DNA from: a virus
IMG/VR virus record: IMGVR_UViG_3300046171_000193
Location: 1 to 64,000 of that record
Reading direction: 5' to 3' (one strand)
Length of the DNA stretch: 64,000 bases
Program-made: the position numbers and the translations under genes
In this document: positions 37,968 through 46,095 of the stretch, one piece after another
Numbering within the stretch: position 1 is the stretch's first letter
Layout of the letters: each line of letters opens with the position of its first letter
The notes under the pieces: model-generated
What the model was told of the DNA's origin: nothing
The model's input: the letters and a program-made list of their open reading frames with translations, nothing else
Database searches by the model: none

Positions 37968-39072
37968 AGCCTTTAATAAGTCTCTTGTTGTAGAACCCGG
38001 AAAAACACTAGCAGTGTGTTGTTCTGATGGAAGTAGAATGTTAAAGTCATCTTTAGCAGATATAACAAGTCTTAGTGATTTTTTCTATAATAGTAAAAGA
38101 TATAATGATATAAGAGAAGAAGTTAAAAACTTAACTAGCCCTACTCAGTATGATAATTGTCTGTCCTGTCAACGAGCTGACCAAGGATATGATACTGAAA
38201 TGAAGGTAATGAATGAAATTAAGTTTCCAAGCTGGAAAGGATATAATAATTCAATCGATTTAAAATTCCTTGAAGTTACTACAAGTAATATATGCAAACA
38301 ATCATGCGTTATGTGTGGAGCAAAGTACAGTAGTACTCATGCCAAATTACAAGGTGAGCTTGGACATATTAGTTTTATGGACGAACGTGAAATGGAAATG
38401 ATATATCAAGTTTTACCTGATATTGACTATCTCTGTCTAAAAGGTGGAGAACCATTCGCAGATCAAAACAATCTAAAGATTTTAACTAGGTTATACGAGT
38501 GCAATCCTGACATAAAAGAAATAGTAATTGTGAGCAATGGTCAAAATATATCACTTCCATTTATACGCATCTTAAATAAATTTTCACCTCAGCAATTAAC
38601 ACTAGGGTTTAGCTTAGATGGTGTTGATGAGGTGTATAACTGGCAAAGAGGATCAGAGTACAGTAAAACTGTCGATACATTAAATCAGCTAACTAAAGAC
38701 ACGGATTTAGTATATTCCATATTAAATACTGTAACGGTATATTCTTTACCGTCGTTGCTTGATACATTTGAAATGCATTGTAGTGATTTAAGAGGTGTTA
38801 ACCATGTCACAAGCTCAAACATAGTTTGGACTCCTGCCTATACAAGTTGTGCCTTATATACACAATCACAAATAGATGATATGATTGGGCCAATAATGGA
38901 ATTTAAAGATACGCCTGAAGTTACCTGGAATAGAAATGGCGTAGATAAAATAAAGTCATTTGGCAATAATAATTTAGTTGAGGCTTTTAGTCGCCACACT
39001 GAAAAATGGAATAATATTCGTAAATTAAATATATACGATCATGTACCCGAACTTTCGTGGATTGGAAAATAA
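37957..39072 (+). CDS. Radical SAM enzyme 2 with N-terminal SPASM-like domain
   Basis: I chose the ATG at 37957 because it gives a Cys-rich domain start (MFCKAFNKSLVVEPGKTLAV then CC at 21-22, and CLSCQRADQG). The radical SAM core follows with NICKQSCVMCG (C113, C117, C120) and LCLKGGEPFAD. At 371 residues it fuses the two domains that enzyme 1 keeps separate, in permuted order (Cys-rich part first). It overlaps the previous gene by 11 bases. Confidence 0.85.
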   Translation: MFCKAFNKSLVVEPGKTLAVCCSDGSRMLKSSLADITSLSDFFYNSKRYNDIREEVKNLTSPTQYDNCLSCQRADQGYDTEMKVMNEIKFPSWKGYNNSIDLKFLEVTTSNICKQSCVMCGAKYSSTHAKLQGELGHISFMDEREMEMIYQVLPDIDYLCLKGGEPFADQNNLKILTRLYECNPDIKEIVIVSNGQNISLPFIRILNKFSPQQLTLGFSLDGVDEVYNWQRGSEYSKTVDTLNQLTKDTDLVYSILNTVTVYSLPSLLDTFEMHCSDLRGVNHVTSSNIVWTPAYTSCALYTQSQIDDMIGPIMEFKDTPEVTWNRNGVDKIKSFGNNNLVEAFSRHTEKWNNIRKLNIYDHVPELSWIGK

Positions 39073-39073
39073 A

Positions 39074-39661
39074 ATGATAATTGATATGCAAGACAGCATA
39101 ATAATGAATAAAACTAAAATCGTAGTAAAAAACGGTGATTATGTAGATGTTAAATTTTTAATTAACACACCAGATCAACTTAAAAAACTTCAACATCAAC
39201 CGAAATATTGTTGGAGTAGAAAAGACCCTCAGTTTGTAGAAGCTAATTTGATATGGGAAAAAGTTCATCCTGATTTAATAGTTGAGCAAGGTTGGAATGA
39301 AGAAAAAAATGTTTACACTGTTAGAACAAATTACATAGAACCACTTTTAGTAGATAAAAAATCTTGGGAAAAAGATGCAAAATTATATCTTGACCTAATA
39401 GACGTAATGGGATTTGAAAAAACAAAAGACGATCAAGCTTATTGGAATGTTTATCATGGCCTAAAAGACGGAGAGGAAGTATCTTATATCATAGACTGGG
39501 ACGAATTAATTCAACTAGGTTCAGAAGAGAAGGCATATAATTTTTATAAAGAAGAATTATGTAGGTACCAACATAGTAGAGTATATTTTAAAGATGCTCA
39601 AGCATCTATGCCAGAAATAGAAGAGATGTTCGATAAGTTGTGGAAAGCAAAAGTCGGATAA
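39074..39661 (+). CDS. Hypothetical protein inside the radical SAM cluster
   Basis: The roughly 195-residue acidic protein has no Cys motif and no recognised fold; it is rich in Trp, Tyr, Asp and Lys (YCWSRKDPQFVEANLIWE). The ATG at 39074 is 1 base after the previous stop. Its placement makes it a candidate substrate, chaperone or recognition protein for the enzymes. Confidence 0.65.
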   Translation: MIIDMQDSIIMNKTKIVVKNGDYVDVKFLINTPDQLKKLQHQPKYCWSRKDPQFVEANLIWEKVHPDLIVEQGWNEEKNVYTVRTNYIEPLLVDKKSWEKDAKLYLDLIDVMGFEKTKDDQAYWNVYHGLKDGEEVSYIIDWDELIQLGSEEKAYNFYKEELCRYQHSRVYFKDAQASMPEIEEMFDKLWKAKVG

Positions 39662-40665
39662 TGATCTGCAAAGCCCCATCTAATAACATGTATTTTAATG
39701 TATCAGGCCAGGTATCTCCTTGTTGGAAATTACCGGGATACGTTGACAATTGGTCTCATGAAAGAAGTATTAAAGATATATGGTTTGGAGAACATTTTAA
39801 AAAATATCGAGATGCATTATCAAAAAATATATTTCTAGATAGATGTAAGGAATGTGAGAAAGAGATAAAGTCTGGCGTCTGGCCATTAGCTAAGGCATAC
39901 GAAGAGTTTCCTGTTCAAAAATATCCTAGCCTTCTTGAATTAGAGTTAAGCAATCGTTGTAATTTAGAATGTGTTATGTGCTCGCCTAAATTAAGCAGTG
40001 GTCTTGCTAAAAAGATGGGTTTACCTTTACTTGAACCATACGATGATACATTCAGAGAACAACTTAAAGAGTTTTATCCGCATCTAACTGAGCTGAGATT
40101 TAACGGAGGAGAACCATTTGCACAACAAATCGTATTAGACATATGTGAAGATATTGCAAAGATTGCACCCGACCTGCCTATTAGTATTGCAACTAACGGA
40201 ACTGTTATGAATAAGGTTGTACGTCACTTAATGGACGTGTGTAATTTAAAAATAAATATTAGTATAGACAGCCTTATACCAGAACGATATGCAAAGATAC
40301 GTGTAAATGGAAATCTAAATAAAGTCTTAAAAAACTTTGAAGTATTTAAAGAATACTGTACAAAATATAATAGAAACCTATGTATTATGGTAAATCCCAT
40401 GAGAAATAACTGGGAAGAAATGCCACACTTTGTAGACTTCTGTCAAGAAAATAACGTAAACTTATGGTATAATACCGTACTCTATCCAGCAGCATATGCA
40501 ATACATAATTTGCCAAAAGAAGAATTAAGTCACATATACGATTCTCTTAGACTACAAGTACAAAAGAGAAAAAACCTGGGACAAATAGAGTGGTATAAAT
40601 TAGAACATCTTGTAGAAGATCAAATAAAGAATTGGGTGCTAGACAGCTATGAAAAAGACATTTAA
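39661..40665 (+). CDS. Radical SAM enzyme 3 with N-terminal SPASM-like domain
   Basis: The 334-residue protein starts MICKAPSNNMYFNVSGQVSP with C21 and RCKECEKEI, a Cys-rich N-terminal domain, followed by LSNRCNLECVMCS (C100, C104, C107) and LRFNGGEPFAQQ. The layout matches enzyme 2, suggesting duplication. The start shares a base with the preceding TAA. Confidence 0.87.
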   Translation: MICKAPSNNMYFNVSGQVSPCWKLPGYVDNWSHERSIKDIWFGEHFKKYRDALSKNIFLDRCKECEKEIKSGVWPLAKAYEEFPVQKYPSLLELELSNRCNLECVMCSPKLSSGLAKKMGLPLLEPYDDTFREQLKEFYPHLTELRFNGGEPFAQQIVLDICEDIAKIAPDLPISIATNGTVMNKVVRHLMDVCNLKINISIDSLIPERYAKIRVNGNLNKVLKNFEVFKEYCTKYNRNLCIMVNPMRNNWEEMPHFVDFCQENNVNLWYNTVLYPAAYAIHNLPKEELSHIYDSLRLQVQKRKNLGQIEWYKLEHLVEDQIKNWVLDSYEKDI

Positions 40666-41443
40666 AGGTCTAGTGAATAAACAAAGATTAGTTATCTCTT
40701 TGGATCTCTCTACTTATTGCAATGCAGCGTGCCCTCAATGCCATAGAACAGATCCTAATGGCTTGGATAAAGTTGACTGGTTACCGCTTATCAAATGGTC
40801 GTTAGAAGATTTTAAACGCCAATTTCCTATAGGTTCCATGAACTCCATAAAATCATTTAACATATGTGGTACATGGGGTGATCCGATTATGAGTAAGGAT
40901 ATCGGTAAAATATGTAAATATATTATTGATAATTCACACGCGTACATACAGATCAATACAAATGGAGGCATGAGAACTCCAGCATTTTATGAGGATCTTG
41001 GAAATTATTGCAAAAATAGATTAACTGTATATTTTGATGTAGATGGAATTACTAATGAGATGCATCAAAAATATCGCAGAGGTGTAGATCTACAAACTGT
41101 TCTAGATAATATGGAAGCGCTATCTTCTACGCCGGCTGATACACGAGCATTTATAATTCTATTTAAACATAATGAAAGCTATGTGTATGATATAAAAAAT
41201 ATGTGTACGATGTATGGCGCAAAAAGTATTCATGTAATTAAGTCAGACAGGTTTTTAGTAAACAATAAATTCGAGTTTATTAACGAAAACGGGAATACAG
41301 AAGTCTTAGAAGAAATAACAAAAAATCTAAATCATATTATTGAAAATCCTTGGATTGATAATGCGTCAGATAATTTGTTAGAAGAAATAGGTAAAAAAGA
41401 TAAAACTGTAATGTCAGACTATGTAGGTGCAAATGACAGATAA
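40649..41443 (+). CDS. Radical SAM enzyme 4 (GDP-type core)
   Basis: The 264-residue protein has STYCNAACPQCHRTD (C24, C28, C31) and FNICGTWGDPIMSKD, then INTNGGMRT typical of SAM binding. It lacks a terminal SPASM domain, which is again supplied by the following small gene. It overlaps enzyme 3 by 17 bases and the next gene by 11. Confidence 0.86.
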   Translation: MKKTFKGLVNKQRLVISLDLSTYCNAACPQCHRTDPNGLDKVDWLPLIKWSLEDFKRQFPIGSMNSIKSFNICGTWGDPIMSKDIGKICKYIIDNSHAYIQINTNGGMRTPAFYEDLGNYCKNRLTVYFDVDGITNEMHQKYRRGVDLQTVLDNMEALSSTPADTRAFIILFKHNESYVYDIKNMCTMYGAKSIHVIKSDRFLVNNKFEFINENGNTEVLEEITKNLNHIIENPWIDNASDNLLEEIGKKDKTVMSDYVGANDR

Positions 41444-41762
41444 ACCACGCATAACGTGTAAATGGCTAGAAGACGATAATATTCTTATCAATCCAGACGG
41501 TCAAGTTCTTCCATGTTGCTACTTAGGAAACACTAACTTTTTAAACGATTTAGACAGCAGTGAAGGTAGATCATGGAACAACCATGAAGTATTAATTAAA
41601 TATAAGGAAAATAAAAAACTATTTAATTTAAATCATAAAACATTAGATGAAATATTAATGTCAGAATGGTTCAATGTTGATCTTCCAAAATCTTGGGAAA
41701 GCTATGATACGCTGGCTTTACCTTGTAAAACGTTTTGTGATGGCTTTGAAAAAAAATTATAA
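41433..41762 (+). CDS. Stand-alone SPASM-like Cys-rich protein 2
   Basis: The 109-residue protein has ITCKWLEDDNILINPDGQVL followed by PCCYLGNT, and a late LPCKTFCDGF, paralleling the small protein after enzyme 1. It closes the cluster before an early promoter. Confidence 0.72.
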   Translation: MTDKPRITCKWLEDDNILINPDGQVLPCCYLGNTNFLNDLDSSEGRSWNNHEVLIKYKENKKLFNLNHKTLDEILMSEWFNVDLPKSWESYDTLALPCKTFCDGFEKKL

Positions 41763-41780
41763 GTGATTGATTTTCAACAA

Positions 41781-41802
41781 AACTATTTTTCAAAAAACCG
41801 CA
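41781..41802 (+). repeat. 22-bp promoter-upstream repeat, copy 2
   Basis: Identical to 1781-1802 over 22 bases and placed at the same distance (8 bases) before the TGTACA box. Confidence 0.6.
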
Positions 41803-41810
41803 ATTAACTG

Positions 41811-41839
41811 TGTACAAATGCTTCTGAATAGTGTAGGAT
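41811..41839 (+). promoter_or_regulatory. Early-type promoter
   Basis: TGTACA at 41811-41816, a 17-nt spacer and TAGGAT at 41834-41839, preceded by CAATTAACTG. It opens the early run 41865-43054. Confidence 0.8.
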
Positions 41840-41864
41840 GGTTACATCAAATGAGGAGATAACC

Positions 41865-42194
41865 ATGAAAGTTACAGTTTATCATAAAGATTTCGATACA
41901 AGCAGCTTCACAAAAGTTGCCATTGTTAATGTTCCAAAAGAACATGCTAGCATAAAGAAAGCTGCTCTTGAGTATGCTTATCGTTGGACTCAGAATATTG
42001 CTGATAGCTGGAGCCATCCTCAAGGCGTTACCGATAAGAACGAGAACGTTGAGATTGTTGCCGATCTTCCTGTACATAATGGACGTACTATGGGTCTTCG
42101 TTCTTCTATGATGTTTGACCGCATGGATTTTGGCGGTGATGATGTATATGAAGTTGCAATGTGTGGCTTCGATAGAGTAAAGGAGGCAGCGTAA
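41865..42194 (+). CDS. Hypothetical early protein
   Basis: The 109-residue protein starts at 41865 after GAGGAGATAACC. It has an N-terminal beta-rich part (KVTVYHKDFDTSSFTKVAIV) and a conserved-looking end (VYEVAMCGFDRV), but no domain I recognise. Its stop is shared with the next start. Confidence 0.72.
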   Translation: MKVTVYHKDFDTSSFTKVAIVNVPKEHASIKKAALEYAYRWTQNIADSWSHPQGVTDKNENVEIVADLPVHNGRTMGLRSSMMFDRMDFGGDDVYEVAMCGFDRVKEAA

Positions 42195-42589
42195 TGTATA
42201 CTTTTGAAGATAACCTTTTTTCTGATCTGCACAAAGAAGTGTATGGTTTTCGTCCTCGCTATCACCGTTATTATGAATCTTCTAATGATGAAAAGCAAAA
42301 GATCTGGGATGATCTTGTAGACGAGATGGATCAGGCTGTAGCTGATGCTCGTCAAATAGTCAAAGAAGCAATTGGCAGATTTGAAGATCGTATCGCAGAT
42401 GTTATCAAGATTGGTGCTGGTGATCGTAAGACAGCTCTTCGTTGGATCACAGCTAACGAGAAGTTTTTTCACGAACAGAGTGTTGAGCATTTTGTTTGGG
42501 AACAAGGGCTCTTAAACTCTGACTATGGTAAGGCTCTTATAAAAGAGCTTGTAAACTTAGTTGAATACGAAGACATGGAATGGGCATAA
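42194..42589 (+). CDS. Conserved hypothetical early protein
   Basis: The 131-residue acidic protein (MYTFEDNLFSDLHKEVYGFR) resembles a phage family I recognise by its opening but without known role. It is co-translated with both neighbours through shared stop/start bases. Confidence 0.7.
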   Translation: MYTFEDNLFSDLHKEVYGFRPRYHRYYESSNDEKQKIWDDLVDEMDQAVADARQIVKEAIGRFEDRIADVIKIGAGDRKTALRWITANEKFFHEQSVEHFVWEQGLLNSDYGKALIKELVNLVEYEDMEWA

Positions 42590-42819
42590 TGGAAGGAATT
42601 GAATTTGATGGAAAAGTTTACGACGATAGGCACGGAGGCCCTTTTGATCGTGGAGCGGCTGATTCGTATTACCGTAGGGGTTCTAATCCTCATTATTATA
42701 TCGGTTCAACTTATCAATCTCCTATCATAAAAGAAGATGAGATGACTAATGAGCAATTGGATGCATATCAAGCAGGCTATAGATATAATCAAGAGCAAGG
42801 CGATTTTAAAGAGTGGTGA
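42589..42819 (+). CDS. Conserved small phage protein (YYxRGxNPHYY family)
   Basis: The 76-residue protein contains PFDRGAADSYYRRGSNPHYY and ends YNQEQGDFKEW, a pattern widespread in tailed phages, function unknown. Start at 42589 shares the A of the preceding TAA. Confidence 0.72.
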   Translation: MEGIEFDGKVYDDRHGGPFDRGAADSYYRRGSNPHYYIGSTYQSPIIKEDEMTNEQLDAYQAGYRYNQEQGDFKEW

Positions 42820-42820
42820 T

Positions 42821-43054
42821 ATGTTTACAAATGAAATTGATTGGGATGAAACCGTAACAACAGTTATGGACGAAACAGGAAGAGAAGAGGATGTAGTCTT
42901 ATTTGTCGGAGACACTGGTGTCTACATTCGTCAGTGGAATGAGAGGAATAATAACCATGATCTTATTTCGATGAATCACAAAATGTTTACCGAGTTGTTA
43001 CAAGCGGTAAAACACGAAGAAGGATTCTTTCGTACTGTTGTAAAAAGGGTGTGA
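42821..43054 (+). CDS. Hypothetical early protein
   Basis: The 77-residue acidic protein begins MFTNEIDWDETVTTVMDET, one base after the preceding stop. An upstream in-frame start would overlap the preceding conserved gene extensively. No family is recognised. Confidence 0.62.
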   Translation: MFTNEIDWDETVTTVMDETGREEDVVLFVGDTGVYIRQWNERNNNHDLISMNHKMFTELLQAVKHEEGFFRTVVKRV

Positions 43055-43092
43055 TAAAAATATTACACCTAAAAACTAAATATATTTAACTG

Positions 43093-43121
43093 TGTACATT
43101 CGTGTATTTTCAGTGTAGTAT
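43093..43121 (+). promoter_or_regulatory. Early-type promoter
   Basis: TGTACA at 43093-43098, a 17-nt spacer and TAGTAT at 43116-43121, preceded by TATTTAACTG, 25 bases before the gene at 43147. Confidence 0.8.
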
Positions 43122-43146
43122 AGGATTATAACATGAGGAGAAATGT

Positions 43147-43416
43147 ATGACTAATCAAGAAAAAGCTGACCGTTTAGCAACTATTACTAAAATCGCTGAA
43201 AGACAAAAGCGTGAAAAAGCAACTGCGTTGCGTATGGCTAAGCTCAAAGCTAGTTCTAAAACTTTTACAAAAAGAGCGCCAAAGAAAAAGCGCGACTTCA
43301 TGGAGATTCCAAAAGAGTCTAACATGTACCAGTGGACTGATGCTAGTAAGTACGCTAAAGAATACTATGGAGAAACCATGTATGAAACAACCAGATACGA
43401 CAATGACTGGGATTAA
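43147..43416 (+). CDS. Small basic hypothetical early protein
   Basis: The 89-residue protein is Lys-rich in its first half (RQKREKATALRMAKLKASSK) and aromatic/acidic at the end (YYGETMYETTRYDNDWD). GAGGAGAAATGT precedes the start. Possibly nucleic-acid-binding; no domain recognised. Confidence 0.68.
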   Translation: MTNQEKADRLATITKIAERQKREKATALRMAKLKASSKTFTKRAPKKKRDFMEIPKESNMYQWTDASKYAKEYYGETMYETTRYDNDWD

Positions 43417-43741
43417 TGGAATAGAAGTCGAGTTAATGCTGAATCCATTAAAGGCTCAGCTTGACAAACTCGAGCAAACCACGACAAACATCAGTATCAA
43501 GTTAGATTCCTTGATACATGTTACTCTTGCGTGGAATGAAAGTATCGACAATATTAATGAGCATTTAAAAGAAAGCATGGGCGTAATTAAGGATCATGTT
43601 GGTCTCATAGAAGACGATAATATGCAAATTGATATTGAAGAGTTTATTTTAAAAAGTTCTTATGAAAAAGACGAAGAGGATGATAAGGTAATACACCTGA
43701 GTCCTGATTTATTTAATGGAGGCGAAAGCAGTGATAAGTGA
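43382..43741 (+). CDS. Acidic coiled-coil hypothetical protein
   Basis: I chose the ATG at 43382, 9 bases after GGAGAAACC, inside the preceding gene's end; 43403 is an alternative. The 119-residue product is a helical, coiled-coil-like protein (LDKLEQTTTNISIKLDSLI) with an acidic C-terminus. It overlaps the next gene by 26 bases. Confidence 0.58.
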   Translation: MKQPDTTMTGINGIEVELMLNPLKAQLDKLEQTTTNISIKLDSLIHVTLAWNESIDNINEHLKESMGVIKDHVGLIEDDNMQIDIEEFILKSSYEKDEEDDKVIHLSPDLFNGGESSDK

Positions 43742-43997
43742 AATTGAAATGGAGATTACGGTGGACCGTAGTGAGATGATGCAAGAGTTACGTGATCGTA
43801 ACTGTGAAGTTATCTTTCGTAAAGTTGATGGTACTGAACGTACTATGATTTGTACTCTGAATGAGAGTGCGATTGATAATGGAGATACAGCAAAACGTGA
43901 AGTCAAATCGCGTAACGATAATGTTCTTGCTGTATGGGATGTAGAAAATAAAGGATGGCGATCTTTCCGGATCGACTCTGTCATATCTTTTACATAG
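43716..43997 (+). CDS. DUF2693/WYL-like small SH3-type protein
   Basis: The 93-residue protein contains NCEVIFRKVDGTERTMICTL, then a late NDNVLAVWDVENKGWRSFR, the pattern of the DUF2693 phage family, related in style to WYL domains that bind nucleic acids or ligands. A start at the later internal ATG (43749) is possible. Confidence 0.75.
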   Translation: MEAKAVISEIEMEITVDRSEMMQELRDRNCEVIFRKVDGTERTMICTLNESAIDNGDTAKREVKSRNDNVLAVWDVENKGWRSFRIDSVISFT

Positions 43998-44005
43998 TAT
44001 AAATA
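43998..44005 (+). promoter_or_regulatory. Late promoter immediately before a start codon
   Basis: TATAAATA at 43998-44005 followed by G; only 5 bases separate it from the ATG at 44011, placing that ATG at the expected transcript start. Confidence 0.7.
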
Positions 44006-44010
44006 GATAA

Positions 44011-44214
44011 ATGTTTATACCGTTAGAATACCTTTTTGCTATTACTACAACAGTTGTAGCATACTTGACTTATCGTCTTGGCAAAAAAGATGATGCTGAC
44101 TTTAGAGACGATGTAGTTAACTCAACTATAGATTATCTTATTCAAGAAAATATGGTAAAATGGAAACGTCACAGTGACGGCGAGATAGAATTATTTCCTC
44201 TCGACGAAAAATAA
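44011..44214 (+). CDS. Small membrane-anchored protein
   Basis: The 67-residue protein has an N-terminal transmembrane segment (about 4-22, PLEYLFAITTTVVAYLTYRL) and a charged cytoplasmic tail. It would be late-expressed and leaderless if the promoter above is used. Function unknown. Confidence 0.6.
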   Translation: MFIPLEYLFAITTTVVAYLTYRLGKKDDADFRDDVVNSTIDYLIQENMVKWKRHSDGEIELFPLDEK

Positions 44215-44217
44215 CTG

Positions 44218-44246
44218 TGTACATTTCTGTTTTTTCGTGTTAGAAT
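44218..44246 (+). promoter_or_regulatory. Early-type promoter
   Basis: TGTACA at 44218-44223, a 17-nt spacer and TAGAAT at 44241-44246, starting 4 bases after the preceding stop. Confidence 0.82.
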
Positions 44247-44271
44247 AGTATTATATTATGAGGAGTATATT

Positions 44272-44754
44272 ATGGAACAAGTGAAAAAGATTCGTAAGAA
44301 ACGTAAGCCAATGTCAGAAGAGCAGCGAGCAGCTGCAGCTGAACGACTTAAGGTAGCACGAGAAAAACGTATGAAAGCAAATCCGCCTACGTACAAGAAT
44401 ATACATCCTGACGTATTAGCTGTACCAGAAAATCAGCCTATGTCTTTAAAGAGTGTACGACAGTGGATTAAAACACAAAAGGATCTGATGTCAGCCGAGC
44501 GTAAAGCTATGCGAGCTGATACAAATAATAAAACTGGTGCCTATAGTAGATTTCATAATCATCAATCATACATTAGAAACCTAGAACGCTATTTACGTGA
44601 TGGCGTATATGCTGATGATTTCTATGGTGAGTATGGTACATCTAAAATTAAATGGCATTGCTTAGTACCTGCCTATGATAAAGACGGTGAAATCAAACGT
44701 ACGCATGGCGTGTTCTATGATGATATAGGTACTGTATGGAGCGATTATGATTGA
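44272..44754 (+). CDS. Conserved marine T4-like hypothetical protein
   Basis: The 160-residue protein is Lys/Arg-rich at the start (KIRKKRKPMSEEQRAAAAER) and contains QWIKTQKDLMSAERKAMRAD and NHQSYIRNLERYLRDG. It resembles proteins near gp33 and gp32 in marine T4-like phages. Nucleic-acid binding is possible. GAGGAGTATATT precedes the start. Confidence 0.72.
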   Translation: MEQVKKIRKKRKPMSEEQRAAAAERLKVAREKRMKANPPTYKNIHPDVLAVPENQPMSLKSVRQWIKTQKDLMSAERKAMRADTNNKTGAYSRFHNHQSYIRNLERYLRDGVYADDFYGEYGTSKIKWHCLVPAYDKDGEIKRTHGVFYDDIGTVWSDYD

Positions 44755-44977
44755 ATCAAAGTTTTTAACTAAATCTAAGTTCAGCATTCTTATCGAGAAT
44801 GCTGTCCTTAAAAAGAAAATGTCATACATGGATGCTGTTCTCGACGTCTGTGATAGGAATGACATTGACCCTGAGGATGTAAAGAAGTTTATATCCACAC
44901 CAATTCGAGACAAAATCGAAGCCGAAGCAATGAGGCTTAACTTTCTTCCGAAAGGAAACACACTACTTTTTGAATAG
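44747..44977 (+). CDS. gp33: gp33-like late transcription co-activator
   Basis: The 76-residue protein (FSILIENAVLKKKMSYMDAV and IEAEAMRLNFLPKGN) matches the small gp33 proteins of marine T4-like phages. In T4, gp33 bridges RNA polymerase beta-flap and the sliding clamp so that sigma gp55 can fire TATAAATA promoters. The position just before gp32 supports the call. It overlaps the preceding gene by 8 bases. gp55 and gp45 are not in this window. Confidence 0.75.
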   Translation: MIESKFLTKSKFSILIENAVLKKKMSYMDAVLDVCDRNDIDPEDVKKFISTPIRDKIEAEAMRLNFLPKGNTLLFE

Positions 44978-44986
44978 GAGAATAAA

Positions 44987-45136
44987 ATGACTACGACTCG
45001 TGACGAACGTATGGCAAAATCTGCAGCAGCCCGAATCAAACGTAGAGGACTGAAGCAAACCTTACTATCAAAGACCGACAGGTTTTTTACGAGAATGAGA
45101 AAACTCCGAAGAAAGAAACAAAAGAGTGTACACTAA
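44987..45136 (+). CDS. Small very basic protein (49 aa)
   Basis: A 49-codon gene with TAGGAGAATAAA before its ATG. The product (RIKRRGLKQTLLSK and RMRKLRRKKQKSVH) is strongly basic, as expected for nucleic-acid binding. The -35 box of the gp32 promoter lies within its last codons. Confidence 0.65.
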   Translation: MTTTRDERMAKSAAARIKRRGLKQTLLSKTDRFFTRMRKLRRKKQKSVH

Positions 45137-45155
45137 CGCATGTATAGTGTATAAT
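45127..45155 (+). promoter_or_regulatory. Early-type promoter for gp32
   Basis: TGTACA at 45127-45132, a 17-nt spacer and TATAAT at 45150-45155, 37 bases before the gp32 start. Confidence 0.8.
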
Positions 45156-45192
45156 AATACAGTAATATTTCAGCAAATACAAGGAAAAATAT

Positions 45193-46095
45193 ATGTCTTT
45201 TGCAAATCTAAAACGTAACAAAGATAACATCTCTAAACTCATCAAAGCAGCCGAAGCAACTGGCGGCGGCGGTGAAAAGAAATCTTATGCAGATGATCGA
45301 ATCTGGAAACCAACAGTCGATCAAGCTGGTAACGGTTACGCTATTCTACGATTCCTTCCTGCCCGTGAAGGAGCCGAACTACCTTGGGCAAGATACTGGG
45401 ACCACGGTTTTAAAGGACCAACAGGTCAATGGTATATCGAAAAATCCCTCACATCAATCGGTCAGAACGATCCAGTCGGTGAACTCAATTCTAGACTATG
45501 GAATACTGGTATCGAAGAAGACAAAGAGGCTGCACGTCGGCAGAAGCGTCGGTTGCATTATGTAACTAACGTCTATGTTGTATCTGATCCTGCTAATCCT
45601 GAACGTGAAGGCAAAGTCTTCTTGTATCAGTTTGGTAAGAAAATCCATGATAAGATTATGGATATGATGCAACCAGAATTTGCAGACGAAGATGCAATTA
45701 ATCCATTTGATATGTGGGAAGGTGCGGACTTTAAATTAAAGATCCGTAACGTTGAAGGCTATCGTAACTATGATAAGTCTGAGTTCGCAAAACAAAAACC
45801 TCTTTTAGATGGTGATGATGCGCAACTCGAAACGGTTTATGATCAGATGTATGATCTATCTGAATGGACAGATCCTACTAGCTATAAAACATATGATGAG
45901 TTAAAAACAAAACTAATGACAATTCTAGGCGAATTTGCAAATGCAGGTGAACCGACTATTGCTCAGACTCGCCAGATGAATGATCCTGAACCAGCACCTG
46001 AACCTCAGCGTGCACCAGTGACTGCTGAGAATGTCAAAGTCGAAGACGATGACGATACTCTAAGCTATTTTGCAAAGCTTGCAGAAGCCGACTAA
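45193..46095 (+). CDS. gp32: Single-stranded DNA-binding protein gp32
   Basis: The 300-residue protein has the gp32 core (YAILRFLPAREGAELPWARY, NVYVVSDPANPE, GKVFLYQFGKKI) and an acidic C-terminal tail (VEDDDDTLSYF) used to contact replication proteins. The N-terminal basic segment (NLKRNKDNISKL) would mediate cooperative binding. It contains no cysteine at all, so the zinc site of T4 gp32 is missing, as in other marine relatives I recall. Its TAA is directly followed by the stop of the convergent tape-measure gene. Confidence 0.95.
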   Translation: MSFANLKRNKDNISKLIKAAEATGGGGEKKSYADDRIWKPTVDQAGNGYAILRFLPAREGAELPWARYWDHGFKGPTGQWYIEKSLTSIGQNDPVGELNSRLWNTGIEEDKEAARRQKRRLHYVTNVYVVSDPANPEREGKVFLYQFGKKIHDKIMDMMQPEFADEDAINPFDMWEGADFKLKIRNVEGYRNYDKSEFAKQKPLLDGDDAQLETVYDQMYDLSEWTDPTSYKTYDELKTKLMTILGEFANAGEPTIAQTRQMNDPEPAPEPQRAPVTAENVKVEDDDDTLSYFAKLAEAD

